Shown here: positions 22,430-33,032 of the stretch, piece by piece
How positions within the stretch are numbered: position 1 is the stretch's first letter
Layout: every line of letters starts with the position of its first letter
Assembly (NCBI GenBank): GCA_029931535.1
Contig: JAQPZY010001423.1
Span: 2,105,501 to 2,169,500 of the forward strand
Origin: Margaritifera margaritifera
Lineage: Eukaryota; Mollusca; Bivalvia; Unionida; Margaritiferidae
Direction: 5' to 3'
Length of the DNA: 64,000 nucleotides
Translations under genes and position numbers: made by a program
Notes under the pieces: generated by a model
Seen by the model: the letters and a program-made list of their open reading frames with translations, nothing else
Databases searched by the model: none
What the model was told of the DNA's origin: nothing

Positions 22430-22900
22430 AAAAGGGGAAGCGGAGCTTTCAGCTGACGTTTTACCAGATGACATTATCTGTGCGCGGAGACGTCGGTGGT
22501 TTTCCATTTCCGCCAACACAGTGTCGAACTCACCCACGCTAATCGTTTAATCTTCGATAGTCATCGAATACAGATTTGCATTTGTGCTGAGACTGCTTTA
22601 TGCCGCCGCAAGAAGTTCTGAATAGACGCGTATTCGCGAATGCAGCCGTAATGAAACAACAATTCCGACTGGTGTGCCTATAATAGTTGCCGTAGTCATG
22701 ATTCCCGCCACGCCAAGGCCAACGGTTGTTGCCACGGCGAGTCCGCAAATAGCATCTACAACCGCACACGCGCGTTTGTATTTCACGAGTAGCACGGTTC
22801 TCTTGGTGATTTAATCTCGCAGCTGTTGTTCCGCTTCGATTATTTTTTTCACGTCGGTAAGTTTGAGCGTCTATCATAGTTCTTCTTTTAATAATGTGAT
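22430..22900 (-). pseudogene. Polinton membrane/coiled-coil protein, frameshifted (copy A)
   Basis: One frame (22598-22795) encodes a basic start, then ACAVVDAICGLAVATTVGLG and VAGIMTTATIIGTPVGIVVS, a glycine/alanine-rich hydrophobic pair typical of a membrane-active Polinton protein. A shift leads to KQSQHKCKSVFDDYRRLND and then ISVGEFDTVLAEMENHRRLR, ending SASPFET-stop at about 22434. The layout of two hydrophobic segments followed by a short helical C-terminus with an ISxxEF element resembles a conserved, functionally unassigned protein of invertebrate Polintons. It lies tandem with the helix-turn-helix gene, only about 20 bp apart. Confidence 0.55.
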
Positions 22901-22974
22901 CGCGTAATATAATTGCTCGACAGACTGGCCTTCTTCATGTGCAACACGCACACGCACGTCTAAGCAATTATTCT

Positions 22975-23574
22975 TTTATTACTGGTACAACTGTCATACA
23001 ATCACAGAAAATATCTTTTGGGAGAATATTTAAATTTCCTGCAATTGTGCGCTCTTGAGGCCTGGCATTACGTTTATATAAAACCATATTGATCACGCAA
23101 AACGATCGTACTCGTCTTGATCCAAAAACTGTTATACGCACAAGTGCCTCCTTGCTGAATCACAGTCGAGATTTTCTTTCTTGGTTGAGTCAATATTGGT
23201 GCAACATAAACAACGGGGAACGCAACCGGGGTGGATTTGTCGGTGAATTCCACCTCAACGTTGTAGAAACAAATCCCTGAGTGTTTTCATGCTGGCCTTG
23301 CAATCAACAACCAGGCATTTTCACGTGTTAATGCTATAACATCAAGCTGGTCTCGAGTTGGTAATTGGTACATCAGGGTGGTCCCAACTGTCGATTTCTC
23401 TTTGGCTCTTAACAAGATTATATTTAAATGTATACCGGGTTTGTTAACACCACTCTGACGCAGATATTCGTCGACAACTGGAACAATATCACCATCAATG
23501 TTAGCACCCTCTGTCAACCGGTCTAAGACCCCGTCAGCAAATTCCGCAACCTTATCACCGCGGTCAGAATCCAT
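22975..23574 (-). pseudogene. Unassigned beta-rich protein of Polinton copy A
   Basis: From an ATG at 23574 the frame gives MDSDRGDKVAEFADGVLDRL, VVDEYLRQSGVNKPGIHLNI and LDVIALTRENAWLLIARPA then TGA (23287). The same frame reopens at once with CFYNVEVEFTDKSTPVAFPV and GGTCAYNSFWIKTSTIVLRD to a stop near 23075. Two collinear halves in one frame separated by one TGA suggest a single protein of about 160 residues that acquired a stop. Alternating hydrophobic residues suggest beta structure, as in capsid or accessory virion proteins, but no family can be named. Confidence 0.4.
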
Positions 23575-24200
23575 TAATTACATGTAATGATAAATTTAAT
23601 CTTAAACACAAACGCCGAGGACTGTTGAATACCGTATGGATATATGTAGAAAGGTTCAAGCTGAATTTCATCTCTGATGACTAATGATACTGATATTGTA
23701 TATGTGAAAGATTCTGCAATTTCGTCGGGATTGTTACGTATTAATATTCGTGGATCAGGCTGATTGTTTATCAAGAGTGTTAATTGACCTCACATATTAT
23801 AATAACCGAATACGGTTCAGACTCGCGTACTGTTAAGATGTGTGATTTAGGTTTATCAAAACCATTTACATTAGTAAAATCAATTCGACCATTTGTTATT
23901 ATATGATCAATTTTGTCCTCTCCTTTGTTGGTCAGCAGTTTTTGGTATGGTATAAATTAAGTTACAACGCTTGGTGGTGAGGACACCTCAGCGATCTTTA
24001 CATCCACATATTGCTTTGTTGCAGCATTATCATCATCGATGGGCTCTTGAATCAGTTGAATTCGATTTCCGTTCATAATAAGGACTCCACTATTTTCATC
24101 GCCAGACTTTTTTTTACTTTCGATACTGTATATGTGTCGCGTAATCTTTGATAAAAGCACACGACACACCAGCGTCTCTGACTCCCCCGATTTCGTTACA
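23575..24200 (-). pseudogene. Fibre-like protein of Polinton copy A
   Basis: The first part (23957-24169) contains MNGNRIQLIQEPIDDDNAAT followed by KQYVDVKI, a motif well known from phage and virus tail-fibre or head-fibre shafts (NRI...P...DAA...YVD). After an in-frame TAA the same frame goes on with FIPYQKLLTNKGEDKIDHII and FTNVNGFDKPKSHILTV, and after a frameshift with DPRILIRNNPDEIAESFTYT and EIQLEPFYIYPYGIQQSSAF to a stop at 23575. It directly follows the structural-type gene, as its counterpart does in copy B. A role at the particle surface is an inference from the motif. Confidence 0.5.
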
Positions 24201-24239
24201 CGTCCACGACGACTGTCATTGTATTAAATAGGTAGATCT

Positions 24240-24840
24240 CTAATTTACAGTGGTATCGTCAAGGTCTCCCCGCGCAGGTCCAGCATGTGCCCGTCCTTAT
24301 CAACAAGAGTGAAATGAAGGTTCGTCAACCGAAGATTGTTGCATTGAAGATACACGGCGTGGGAATAATCGATTTCAGATCACCCAGGAGCCTCAGTCGA
24401 GGCAAACCCAAACAATATATAACCCTCCAACGCTTGCATCGTCGAGGCTGAGGCTTCATAACTGCAACTTATATCGTCACAGGTCAGATTAACCTGAGTG
24501 GTCGATGTAATCCTGACAATGTCTGGATCGATGTTGTAACTGGGACCGTCAGGCACCTTCTCGACCACCCTCTGCCGAAAACACGAACGAGTTATTCGCT
24601 GTGAAGCCCCCAACTAGACCGCGATCGAATATTAGGCCAACTGCGATAAACGCACAACGATGCTAATGTGATCTCGAGTGTGCGGGATTGCTCCGCTGTG
24701 ATTGGTTTTGCTAATGACATTCTAATCATCGAGTTGACGCTTGGGGTTGTATTTGCAACGACACGCTGCATCGCAGCATTGATTTCACGTAACACGTAAA
24801 GCGCTTCAGAACTCATCATCGGTGTTATATACATCATTGA
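24240..24840 (-). pseudogene. Conserved Polinton structural-type protein (copy A)
   Basis: Collinear minus-strand frames give MIRMSLAKPITAEQSRTLEI and ITLASLCVYRSWPNI (24592-24837), then GPSYNIDPDIVRITSTTQVN, LTCDDISCSYEASASTMQAL and YILFGFASTEAPG (24380-24613), and a C-terminal strand NLRLTNLHFTLVDKDGHMLD with LRGETLTIPL near 24270-24330. The start (N...KPI...L..A+..LY.SWPN), the cysteine segment and the final DxDG...DLRGE...I are, from memory of such elements, the shape of a conserved Polinton protein thought to be a minor virion component; its function is not proven. Two frameshifts and a stop are present. A counterpart lies at 40263-40925. Confidence 0.6.
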
Positions 24841-25125
24841 TGTCTTTAATGAGTGAGTGCATCAACGCTCGAAACGTCCCCTGGTCCATGATGTTGGTGA
24901 GTAACCGCTGACAAATTGATGCAGCCTCATTGATGACTTCTGGTGCGTTGTTGCCAGCGCGAACTGATCCCACGATTGTTTCCAACCTGTCCACGAGTTC
25001 ATGGTCTGCGGACGCGCAATTAACAATGGGCAAACGGATACCTACACCAGAGACTTCCGGTCTCTCAAAGAATTCTCACTCAACTCATTATCACGAAATT
25101 TCATCCTGTCTTTGCCGATTGCCGC
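24806..25125 (-). pseudogene. Unassigned helical ORF of Polinton copy A
   Basis: The minus strand gives KFRDNELSENSLRDRKSLV near 25105 and, after a frameshift, GIRLPIVNCASADHELVDRL and ETIVGSVRAGNNAPEVINEA followed by ICQRLLTNIMDQGTFRALMH, ending NTDDEF-stop at 24806. It is helical and charged with no recognised family. It overlaps the start of the structural-type gene by about 30 bp, an arrangement usual for compact viral genomes. The LINE inserted at 25268 lies upstream of it. Confidence 0.4.
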
Positions 25126-25267
25126 AGGCTTTGTAAACCTCCCCCGATATACCCACACAACTCAATTTGCAGATGCTACCTCGTCGGTACGTCTGGTGGT
25201 GCCTTTACTGAAGCACAGACAACATTGGTAGGGCAAGCCAAAAAAAGCGATATTTTTACTTGAAAAA

Positions 25268-26439
25268 TACCTTTTTAAATTTATGTCCTTAAAAACAAGC
25301 TATGTCATGAATATTTTTGATAGACTGATAAAACCTATCTTAAATTATTGTTGCCAAGTTTGGGGATTTATTCCTGCTAAATGCATTGAAAGAGTGCATT
25401 TACATTTTTGCAAAAAGATATTAGGAGTGAAGAAGACAACACAAAATGATTTTATTTATGGGGAGTTAGGGCGTACGACAATGATAGTCAATAGATTTTA
25501 TTACATTGTGAAGTATTGGTTTAAGATTATGGAGGCAAAGGAGGACAAATATATAAAATGTATATACCAAATTATGTTGAACGATTTAGAAGCTCGACCC
25601 AATAAAGTGAATATGGCATATTTAGTTAAAGATTTATTGTCAAGATTAGGATTCTATGAACTTTGAGTTATACAAGGGGTCGGAAAAAAACTGACATATT
25701 TTTACATTTATTTAAATTAAGGCTATCAGACAATTTTATCCAAAATTGGATGGATCGTCTTAAGAACAGTAGTCGAGCATTATTTTATGTATATATTGCA
25801 AATTTCGGATCAAAACTTTACCTTGACAGCATTTATTCTTTGAAATATAGAAATGCAATTGCTAAATTTAGAGTATCCTCTCACAGACTCGAAGTTGAAG
25901 CTTGTAGATAGACGGGACCATATAAACCAATTCATGTTAGACTTTGTTCTACATGTAACCTCATTGAAGATGAATATCATTTTGTCCTTGAATGTGTATT
26001 GTATAAAGATCTAAAAGCCAAATATATAGAGAAATATTTCAGAAAAAGACCAAATATGTTTAAATTTATAGAACTTATGAATATCCAGAATACTAGAATT
26101 TTGAATAATTTGGCAACTTACATTTATAAAGCTATTAATCATAGAAACACCGCCGTATATTCATAGATCTTGTAAATATTTTGACTGACCACCATTTCAA
26201 TATGAATTTGAATTAGATAACTTCTGATTTTATCTTCATATTATTACCTTTAATAATGTAGATATCTCTTTCTCCCTACGGAGAAATTTTGTGAATTCAT
26301 ATGCTTATTTCATTTGCATGGATCTGCATCTGCATGCATATATAATTTCGTTTCTTGCTATGATTTCTTTGTATATTGTAGACTATAGATGTTGATACCT
26401 TGTTGTGTATTGTACAATCTGCCATTCAATTCAATTCAT
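25268..26439 (+). mobile_element. 5'-truncated LINE inserted in Polinton copy A
   Basis: Only the C-terminal end of a non-LTR retrotransposon ORF2 is present. Frame one (25283-25666) has FDRLIKPILNYCCQVWGFIP and FCKKILGVKKTTQNDFIYGE, frame two (25663-25911) continues with LSDNFIQNWMDRLKNSSRAL and ISSHRLE-type text, and a third runs to about 26165 with CSTCNLIEDEYHFVLECVLY, a C-x2-C...H...C zinc-binding motif typical of LINE C-termini. The frames are broken by a shift at 25663 and a TAG at 25909. The element is flanked by TTGAAAAA at 25260-25267 and 26440-26447, a likely target-site duplication. A 5' truncation is the normal result of LINE insertion. Confidence 0.85.
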
Positions 26440-26447
26440 TGAAAAAG

Positions 26448-27080
26448 ATGTATCCCCACAGTTCATTTAGGCTATTGGAATGAATAAAGGATCTTCTATA
26501 TAGTTCAGTTACGTAATCTTTCCAGTTGGCCTTGAAAGAAGCGACAAATTTTCCAACATTCTCCTCAATCTGTTGGCGGCCTAGCTCGTTAAATATTTCA
26601 GGCCGTGGTATCTTTAACTTGCGCTTGGGTGGCACCGTTGCCTCTTCTTGGACCACGAGGTCCACAGCCACCTCTAGGCGCGCAATCTGCGCTGGTGTCT
26701 GTTTAATGGCTCGGGCTGTCCTGACAATCGGACCTGGTTCATCTTCCGTTCCCACCATCGCCGCGGTGGTTTTCGCAACTTTCTTGACTTGTTCCAGAGT
26801 TTCGCTCGTGGGTTTGATCAGCAGTGCAAACGTTTGTTCACAACCCGCTGTGAGGTCTTCCTGTGCGGCCTGTCACGACGCAATCATATCCCTGACGCGT
26901 TCACGGACATCTCTGTAACCGCGAAGAAGTTTCAGTCGATCCTGGGGAGCTTTGTGGCATCGGTCAGCATACACGGTTATAACATCGCTGGCGGTGGTCA
27001 TTATATACATGGCGTGGTTGCTAAATTGATTTATTCAAACCAGCGCGATACTTGCGCGGCTCATCAGTCAAGTCAGTCGT
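26448..27080 (-). pseudogene. Unassigned protein of Polinton copy A
   Basis: Minus-strand frames run from about 27015 (DVITVYADRCHKAPQDRLKL, LRGYRDVRERVRDMIAS) through a stop to LIKPTSETLEQVKKVAKTTA, then a long clean part at 26426-26758 with RTARAIKQTPAQIARLEVAV, KRKLKIPRPEIFNELGRQQI and FKANWKDYVTELYRRSF. It is highly charged and helical, and lies directly downstream of the ATPase. No family recognised; a scaffold or morphogenesis role would be a guess from position only. The LINE lies immediately after its 3' end, and its last residues may be LINE-junction sequence. Confidence 0.4.
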
Positions 27081-27133
27081 GAGGAAACCATGGGGGTCCG
27101 GGGTGACCTCCGCGAACATAGTCCGAAACTCAT

Positions 27134-27620
27134 TCACCAGTAATCAACGGCACACCAAGTCCAATGAATGTTTGCGAGACCATGCATCACTTTAAGCACG
27201 TGTGCGTATCGTTGAGTCACATATATCACTTCTGTGTTTTTGTGTCGGCCTTGGAAAAATATTCTCACAGGGTTGTCTTCGTGTTCAAGCATTACATCAT
27301 CGTACACGACAAGATTATTCGCGCTCGGGTCAAGGTCATCCATGGCAGGAGCTTCAACAAATTGTGGAAAAGAAAGCAATGGGGGAGTACATCATAACAC
27401 GGTTGGTCGTCCGACGACGGCGCAATCATGATTGGGTGACACGGCTTCCCTCGGTCATAGCAGCGCTGAATAATGAAGGCGGACAACATGTGCTACTGAC
27501 CCGCTATGGTCCATCGATTTATTTACAATCTCTGACCGAATTGATACTCCGTGACAACCAACACGTTACTATTTGGCGCCGGTCCAACCATGGGAGTCGA
27601 AGCCTCCTAGAAGAGCATTT
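27134..27620 (-). pseudogene. A32/FtsK-like packaging ATPase remnant (Polinton copy A)
   Basis: The clear part (27134-27379) reads LDPSANNLVVYDDVMLEHED, a Walker B strand LVVYDD, followed by RIFFQGRHKNTEVIYVTQRY, the GRHKN...YV+Q sensor-type segment of the A32-like (FtsK/HerA superfamily) ATPases that translocate DNA into Polinton and large-DNA-virus particles. The expected P-loop region upstream (about 27560-27600) reads MVGPAPNSNVLVVTEYQF, in which the glycine-lysine-threonine core is not present, so nucleotide binding is probably lost. A frameshift and stops separate the two halves. It lies between the polymerase and the unassigned charged gene. Confidence 0.78.
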
Positions 27621-27665
27621 GTGCGAGAGGAATTGCAAGTCGTTCCCGCGAACTACCACGAAGGT

Positions 27666-30600
27666 TTATTTTAGGATCTGCGTGTGACCGTACGCGTAAG
27701 TAGTGATTCCATCAGGGAAAATCCATTGCTTGGTGTTAAGCGGGGACAAACCTACTTTATTGCAACGGTACACACCCATCCGATGTTTCTTTGACCGGAT
27801 CAGATTTGCTGTGTGTGCGAATTTACGTCGCTCGCGCAAACATTCCACATATATGTTATGTCTGAGATCCTTCGCGACAACAACACGTGGGACTACTTTT
27901 GCCTTCTTGATGTTTTTGCCGATCCAACCACGATTGAATACATTTTGGGGCGCAGTCCCACGTATTCCTCGATAGGCTAACCCGAGCAATCATCCTTGAA
28001 TTTTTCCTACGACTTTCTTGTGGGTGTTACTAAACAGTAGATGATCTTTTGGATACTCGCTGGTGTCAAATTCGTTTACCAGCGACGCCTCACCCATGTC
28101 TGCGTACACGTCATCGGTTGCGATATGCATAATCAACGAGTCTGTATCAGTGTACAGCATCTTGATGTTGTCACCGTACCGCGGTTTGATCTTATCACAA
28201 TAAACTCGTACTTGAGCAGTTTGGGTAAGTACAACACAGACGCACCAACGTAAATAGGCTTTGTCAGCTTCAGTTTCATTTTTTACTGTGTACTGCAATG
28301 AGTCCGCCATCAAAGATCTTCCGGGACTCGAACACGGGGTCCTAAGTTTATCTTGCTCACTATCACGACCAAAATCAACGCAGATACGTTTGCAGAGGTT
28401 CTCCATTGTTTTCCCAAACACAGCGCTGTTCATACTGTTCATAAGTTTGAAAAAGTCTCTATCAAACGCGTTGGTTGCCGCGGTATGCAGGTCCGTGTTC
28501 ATTGGTATGTAGGTCGCCATCCATGCGCTCTGGGGAAGCTGCAATAATCGGTGGACTTTGCCTATACGTATCCTCAGCCGCAAATACAGCTGAAAATTAC
28601 GCACGTGTAGTACGTAGTTCCTCTTAGTTCTCAAGTTTGGCACCAGATTTGTGCATTCCGTATACTTGCGGCCGGTATCATTTGTAATTCCGCACTGATA
28701 CGGGGACAACCAATCCTGCGGCACCGACATCGCTTCCGGGGCCAGCGGATAATCATTGTGGCTGCTGTGAAGCTCGTCTGGATACTCCAGGTCAACTTCA
28801 AAGAAGTTTCCGATATCGCTATTACTGTCGTACTTATGTACGTCTACATCCACGGGATTGATCCAGTGAAACTCGCCTGCAGGCATTGATTGCATCATCG
28901 TCATGCCATACAAATTGTTGGAGTAAAGATACATTATGTAACTGATTGTTCGTGCAAGCGCAGCGATTACTTGCCATAGAAATCCCGCCACGGATACCAC
29001 GTTCAACAAACAGATGTTGGTTATTATCAGTAAGCAGTTCCAACTCAACCTTGGTTTTATACAACAATACGTCCCAAGCCATTTCCGATGACGAAAAGTA
29101 ATGCGCGGGATCAAGCTTGTATACACGCATGTCTGGATCACGAAACGTCTCAAAGACATCCGCGAGCAGAAGCACATCCGTGCGCAGATATAGATCATGA
29201 ATGTCGCCAAGGTTTTGACAACCAACCGCGGACCAGACATTGTTTGCATGTGCGTCGTCGTTGGCAGAAATACCTTCGCGAGACAACGACGAATGCAATG
29301 CCTCGATCGGTGGTAATTAAGTAATTGTAAACGTTTCCCAGTCGCTTATGTACTAGTAGGGATACACTCCTTTGCGAGTGAGTAAGGTAAACGTTCCATC
29401 GTTGTCACCACCGTATCGACGAGTGATTGTAAAACGATCGTTGCCATGGGAAGCCCCGCTTCCTGCTGCAAGGTTGCTCACGATTTTGTCCAGGCTGGAA
29501 TTAAGGAACTACAGCGAGTCAATGAAATGCAGTTGACCCAGTCTAAACGTCATGTATTTTTCCATATTGTTGGGGATTACGCTTATTGGCGCCTTTGATG
29601 CTGCTGCGACTCCTTGCAATATCAGGTGACCGTCATACCCACGCAGGTTATGAAGTACCACAGGGATATTTGTTTTACTTGGGTAAATTCGCAACTGTAG
29701 ATTGCTGCATGCGCTGCGTGCGGCTCCTCTATACGTGCCAGTAACGTGACAGTGATCGCGTACTGGTTGAGCCAAAGGGGCCATCACAGATCCAGCAATG
29801 AGTGACCGCGGAAAACTCGCGAATGTCATAGTTGGTCATAATCATGTCTGCGGGCGAGGAGAGCTGTTGTCAGATCCATCTATCTCGCTGTAACCGCGAG
29901 CGATTTTGAGAAACACATCAACCGTGTCCTGACCACGATACAACATAGGTGGCTCAGTCGCTCCGTCGAATCTGACTACAGTGTAGCAAATCTGCATGGG
30001 ACTTGTTCAGCTACTTGCGTTATATTTGTTAAAACCACAGGAGCGTCTACTGGAATGTTAAGTCATTCAAAGTCCGCATAGATGACATACGGGACTTTCA
30101 TTTTTCGTTGCACCGCTGTAAGTTTTAGAATGTTTTTGCCAGGTTCTGTCATAATTGTACGCTGCGGTTTTTCACTGATTCCACCGCAATAAAAGTCATG
30201 GTTCGCGAGCAGCTGTTGGGTGTTATATACATGCATACAACATGGAAATTTCCAACTCTCGTACTTACTGTGCCGGTATACAATTCGTGGAAAATCTTTA
30301 ATCCACACATAATGATACCGCGCCTATGGACCGTGCAATAATAACAAATCAATATTGAACTGCTTGCATGTTTATATCAATTGTCGAATCGGCTGCAGAC
30401 CTTTATTCCAAACAAATACATTGACGGCGATGTTAGGATTAAGCCGATCAAACTTAGTTATGCTGGTAACTTGTACAGGAGATTATATGTTACCAAACTA
30501 AAGTTCGCACAGTTACAGCGCGAATAAGAGCGCCCATTCGAAACATCTATTGTCATCATTTTTCACATTGATTACTGCTCGCCGCAGAATACACGCTGGG

Positions 30601-31331
30601 GTTTTAATATAATTCGACCCGAGAAGAGGCTTTAACGGGGAAATATGTAATTCAACTTCTTTGCATCTATCCACAGACCATGCTGACCCTGTGTTGGTAC
30701 ATTTTACCAACGTTTCAAGAATCCTTGAAAAAACTTTATCAATTTGCTCATTAATGGTTTCAGTGTCTTTCCGATTTAAGATCACACGAGCACTTCTATG
30801 AATTCAGGGGCTTGTGATTTTAAAAACATCATCATTGTCACGGTTAAGTGGCATAATCAAATGCACATGAAGAACAATCTCAATCTTATCCGCAGAGGTG
30901 CCCGTGCGCTGTAACGTTGATATAATTCCGGGGCGAATCTTTGAAAGAAGTTTCACCGTGTCTTTACCTGGTTCGTATTCGATCGGGATAATTGCCCGAT
31001 AATCTTGTAAATCACCACGACGTTTTTGTAACTCAAACTCGGGGACTTGCAGTCGTCGTGCTTTTGCGGCAGTCTCAGTGGCAATAACAGCTGTGATACG
31101 GCGGCGACGTTTTTGTTCATCGCTAACCACCTGTGCTATTTCGGCTTTCTTGGCTCGAGTAGGAATCTTGATATAATACTGCGCTGCTATTTTGCGAACT
31201 TGCTTCACGGTCAACCGTGGCGCCACTGGAGAAAGTCCTAAAATTACAAGTATGTCGGCTTTTCTGCTTCCGCTTGGTATTCGTATCCCACGCTCTCGCG
31301 CGAGTTGCTTGAGCTGTTCCACGGTCGGCAT
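27666..31331 (-). pseudogene. Protein-primed DNA polymerase B of Polinton copy A, with SAP-like N-terminus
   Basis: Domains in order on the minus strand: two SAP-like motifs (residues about 3-31, VEQLKQLARERGIRI, and 40-69, VKQVRKIAAQYYIKI); the Polinton-type N-terminal region (30513-30785, INVKNDDNRCFEWALL); a Cys/His segment and exonuclease box VPYVIYADFE (about 30065-30100); an endonuclease VII-like element VRDHCHVTGTYRGAA (about 29735-29785); LGDIHDLYLRTDVLLLADVF (about 29170-29230); motif A reading YLYSNNLYG (codon 28923-28925 is Tyr in place of the catalytic Asp); KLMNSMNSAVFGKTMENL; motif C YTDTDSL intact; and the C-terminal IRSKKHRMGVYRCNKVGLSP with GITTYAYGH (27666-27989). At least six frame breaks. 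It replicates the element from a protein primer in intact relatives. Confidence 0.9.
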
Positions 31332-31429
31332 AGAGGTATATAAGGAAAATCATTGTCTAATTGATAAATTTGTGTAGCATTATTTTTACTTTCCCAGGAT
31401 CAGAACTGCAATAGCTTCAAGCCTGGCTA

Positions 31430-31800
31430 TTATTTCAGTGACTTCTGTATTTTGTCCTCAAATGTGTTGACGTTGTCGGATGTTTCTACAACCATTGGTT
31501 CGGTGAGTCTTCGTGCACGATAATACTCGCGAACAGACCCGCATGGTCGGCAAAGCTGATTACGCGACCTTACTCCGATACCACATTTAAGACATGGTCG
31601 AGCACCCAGACCAACACGTAACGCGAGCAGATGTGATTTACATTATTCGTAGTGGCATGTTCTGCCGCAGAGTTAATATTTTTCCAAGGCATATACCTTT
31701 GCAGTGATTGCGTCCTAATGCCACTGAACTTCTTTACTCGCCGCCGTTTTATCTCTTCATCGGCATGTGGTTGTATCTGAATCAGGAGAATAAAATCTAG
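31430..31800 (-). pseudogene. Small zinc-ribbon ORF of Polinton copy A
   Basis: The C-terminal frame gives GARPCLKCGIGVRSRNQLCR then PCGSVREYYRARR, a C-x2-C-x10-C-x2-C arrangement that fits a zinc ribbon, ending VNTFEDKIQKSLK-stop at 31430. The upstream part in another frame reads IQPHADEEIKRRRVKKFSGI and RTQSLQRYMPWKNIN, so one frameshift separates them. It lies just upstream of the polymerase in the same direction. Zinc ribbons of this size in viruses are often transcription factors, but the sequence does not say which function applies here. Confidence 0.5.
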
Positions 31801-31815
31801 CTTATATATTAGAAT

Positions 31816-32190
31816 TTATGGATTCCATCAAGCGACCAATCATATTTTGCAGTTACAGTTATACGAATCTGTAAATCAAGCATTTGCAAATAAACATTTT
31901 TGTTCTTTCCGGCATCATGAAATTGGCTTGCAAGCGTAAATAAACATGGTGTCAGCCCTAAAGAGCTCAAATGACCCTTTATCAAGTACGGCACCGACTC
32001 GAATCCTAGGAGACTTTGTACGTTTATAAGCAACCACGTCAAACTTGGTGGAGTGCTTTTAAATTTCCGCGATAAATTCTGCTTCATTGTTCTTGGCAAT
32101 AGCTTCTGAGAACTTCACCCAGTGCTTGCGCTGCTCCACTTCTGCAGCGTTGTTCAGCATTTTATAGTAAACGTCGAGTGTGAATGCCAT
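31816..32190 (-). pseudogene. Unassigned ORF of Polinton copy A
   Basis: ATG at 32190 begins MAFTLDVYYKMLNNAAEVEQ and runs about 43 codons to an in-frame TAA, then continues as KFDVVAYKRTKSPRIRVGAV, and in a second frame as NVYLQMLDLQIRITVTAKYD to a stop at 31816 near WSLDGIHKF. The C-terminal part alternates hydrophobic residues as a beta sheet would. No family recognised. It is spaced about 15 bp from the zinc-ribbon region and is co-directional with the polymerase. Confidence 0.4.
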
Positions 32191-32219
32191 TGTTATATTA
32201 ATACTGAAAGTATCTTTCT

Positions 32220-32624
32220 AATTGATTTGCTCATTACTACATTCACTATCACTGGTGAAGTATTCACTATCTTCGTCGATATGTTTGCTCGCTAATGTCA
32301 GCGACTTGAAGTTTTCTTGCACAATATCATATAATGACTTTTCACGCTTTTTGTCATTAGCTTGGCCAAGTTTATGTAGTTGTTCTTCCAATAGAATCCC
32401 TAACTAAATTTATTTATCAAGATGCACCGGATACGTATTTATAAAATCACACATCTTTTGAGCCTCCTAGACACATCTGTATGACGCATTTAAGCGAAAC
32501 AGCGATTTAATCTTTCCTGTGACGTTACAAGCACTCTATTGTTCGGACAATGTGATTCCCGCAGTAGAAACACTCATAAATCCTTTCAAAATATTATACG
32601 CATCAATCTGTGAAATTTTCGCCA
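32220..32624 (-). pseudogene. Unassigned small ORF with several in-frame stops
   Basis: The minus strand from 32624 gives MAKISQIDAYNILKGFMSVS, then, past stops TAG, TAG, TAA and TAG-like changes, GKIKSLFRLNASYRCV, EAQKMCDFINTYPVHLDK and EQLHKLGQANDKKREKSLYD, and ends with an acidic tail DEDSEYFTSDSECSNEQIN-stop at 32220. The frame is held throughout, which is unusual for random sequence and suggests a gene that decayed by substitutions only. No family recognised. It is the first ORF of the copy A gene series. Confidence 0.42.
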
Positions 32625-32963
32625 TTATATATATATACACACACCGCAGTAATTGCTTTTTTTTTTTAAAAAACAGTCTCCGCTAGGGTTGTGCTCGTGA
32701 ATCAGTATTTCTTTGAGATTATAAGTACGCTGCTGATTTTTGGCTCTTATACGTGAATTTCTTACGATCAAAAGACGTGTGTAGTCAGTGTCAATTACGG
32801 CGGTGAAGGCACAGAGATTATTTCAAACAAAATTACGTCTCAAAGAATTATGCGTACCTCGTAATTATAATTGACAGCAACCTTACATCGTCAGATTGAC
32901 TTTCATTTTCATGTACAACCAACCTAAGCTGGACGTTTCCTCAATTATTAAAGAAAAATATTT

Positions 32964-33032
32964 TCCGTGAGTGTGATTCGAACCTGCAATGTCTCGATCA
33001 GCAGTATGCCACGATAACTGATTAGTCCACTT
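32964..33032 (-). other. tRNA-like fragment (SINE head or tRNA pseudogene)
   Basis: On the minus strand a B box GGTTCGAATC (32975-32984) follows TATCGTGGCATACTGCTGAT and a weak A-box region near 33020. The acceptor arms do not pair convincingly. It resembles the head of a tRNA-derived SINE more than a functional tRNA. Confidence 0.45.

Noticed and set aside
32964..33032. Functional tRNA gene
   Set aside because: B box present, but a paired acceptor stem and anticodon arm could not be built; looks like a SINE head or pseudogene.
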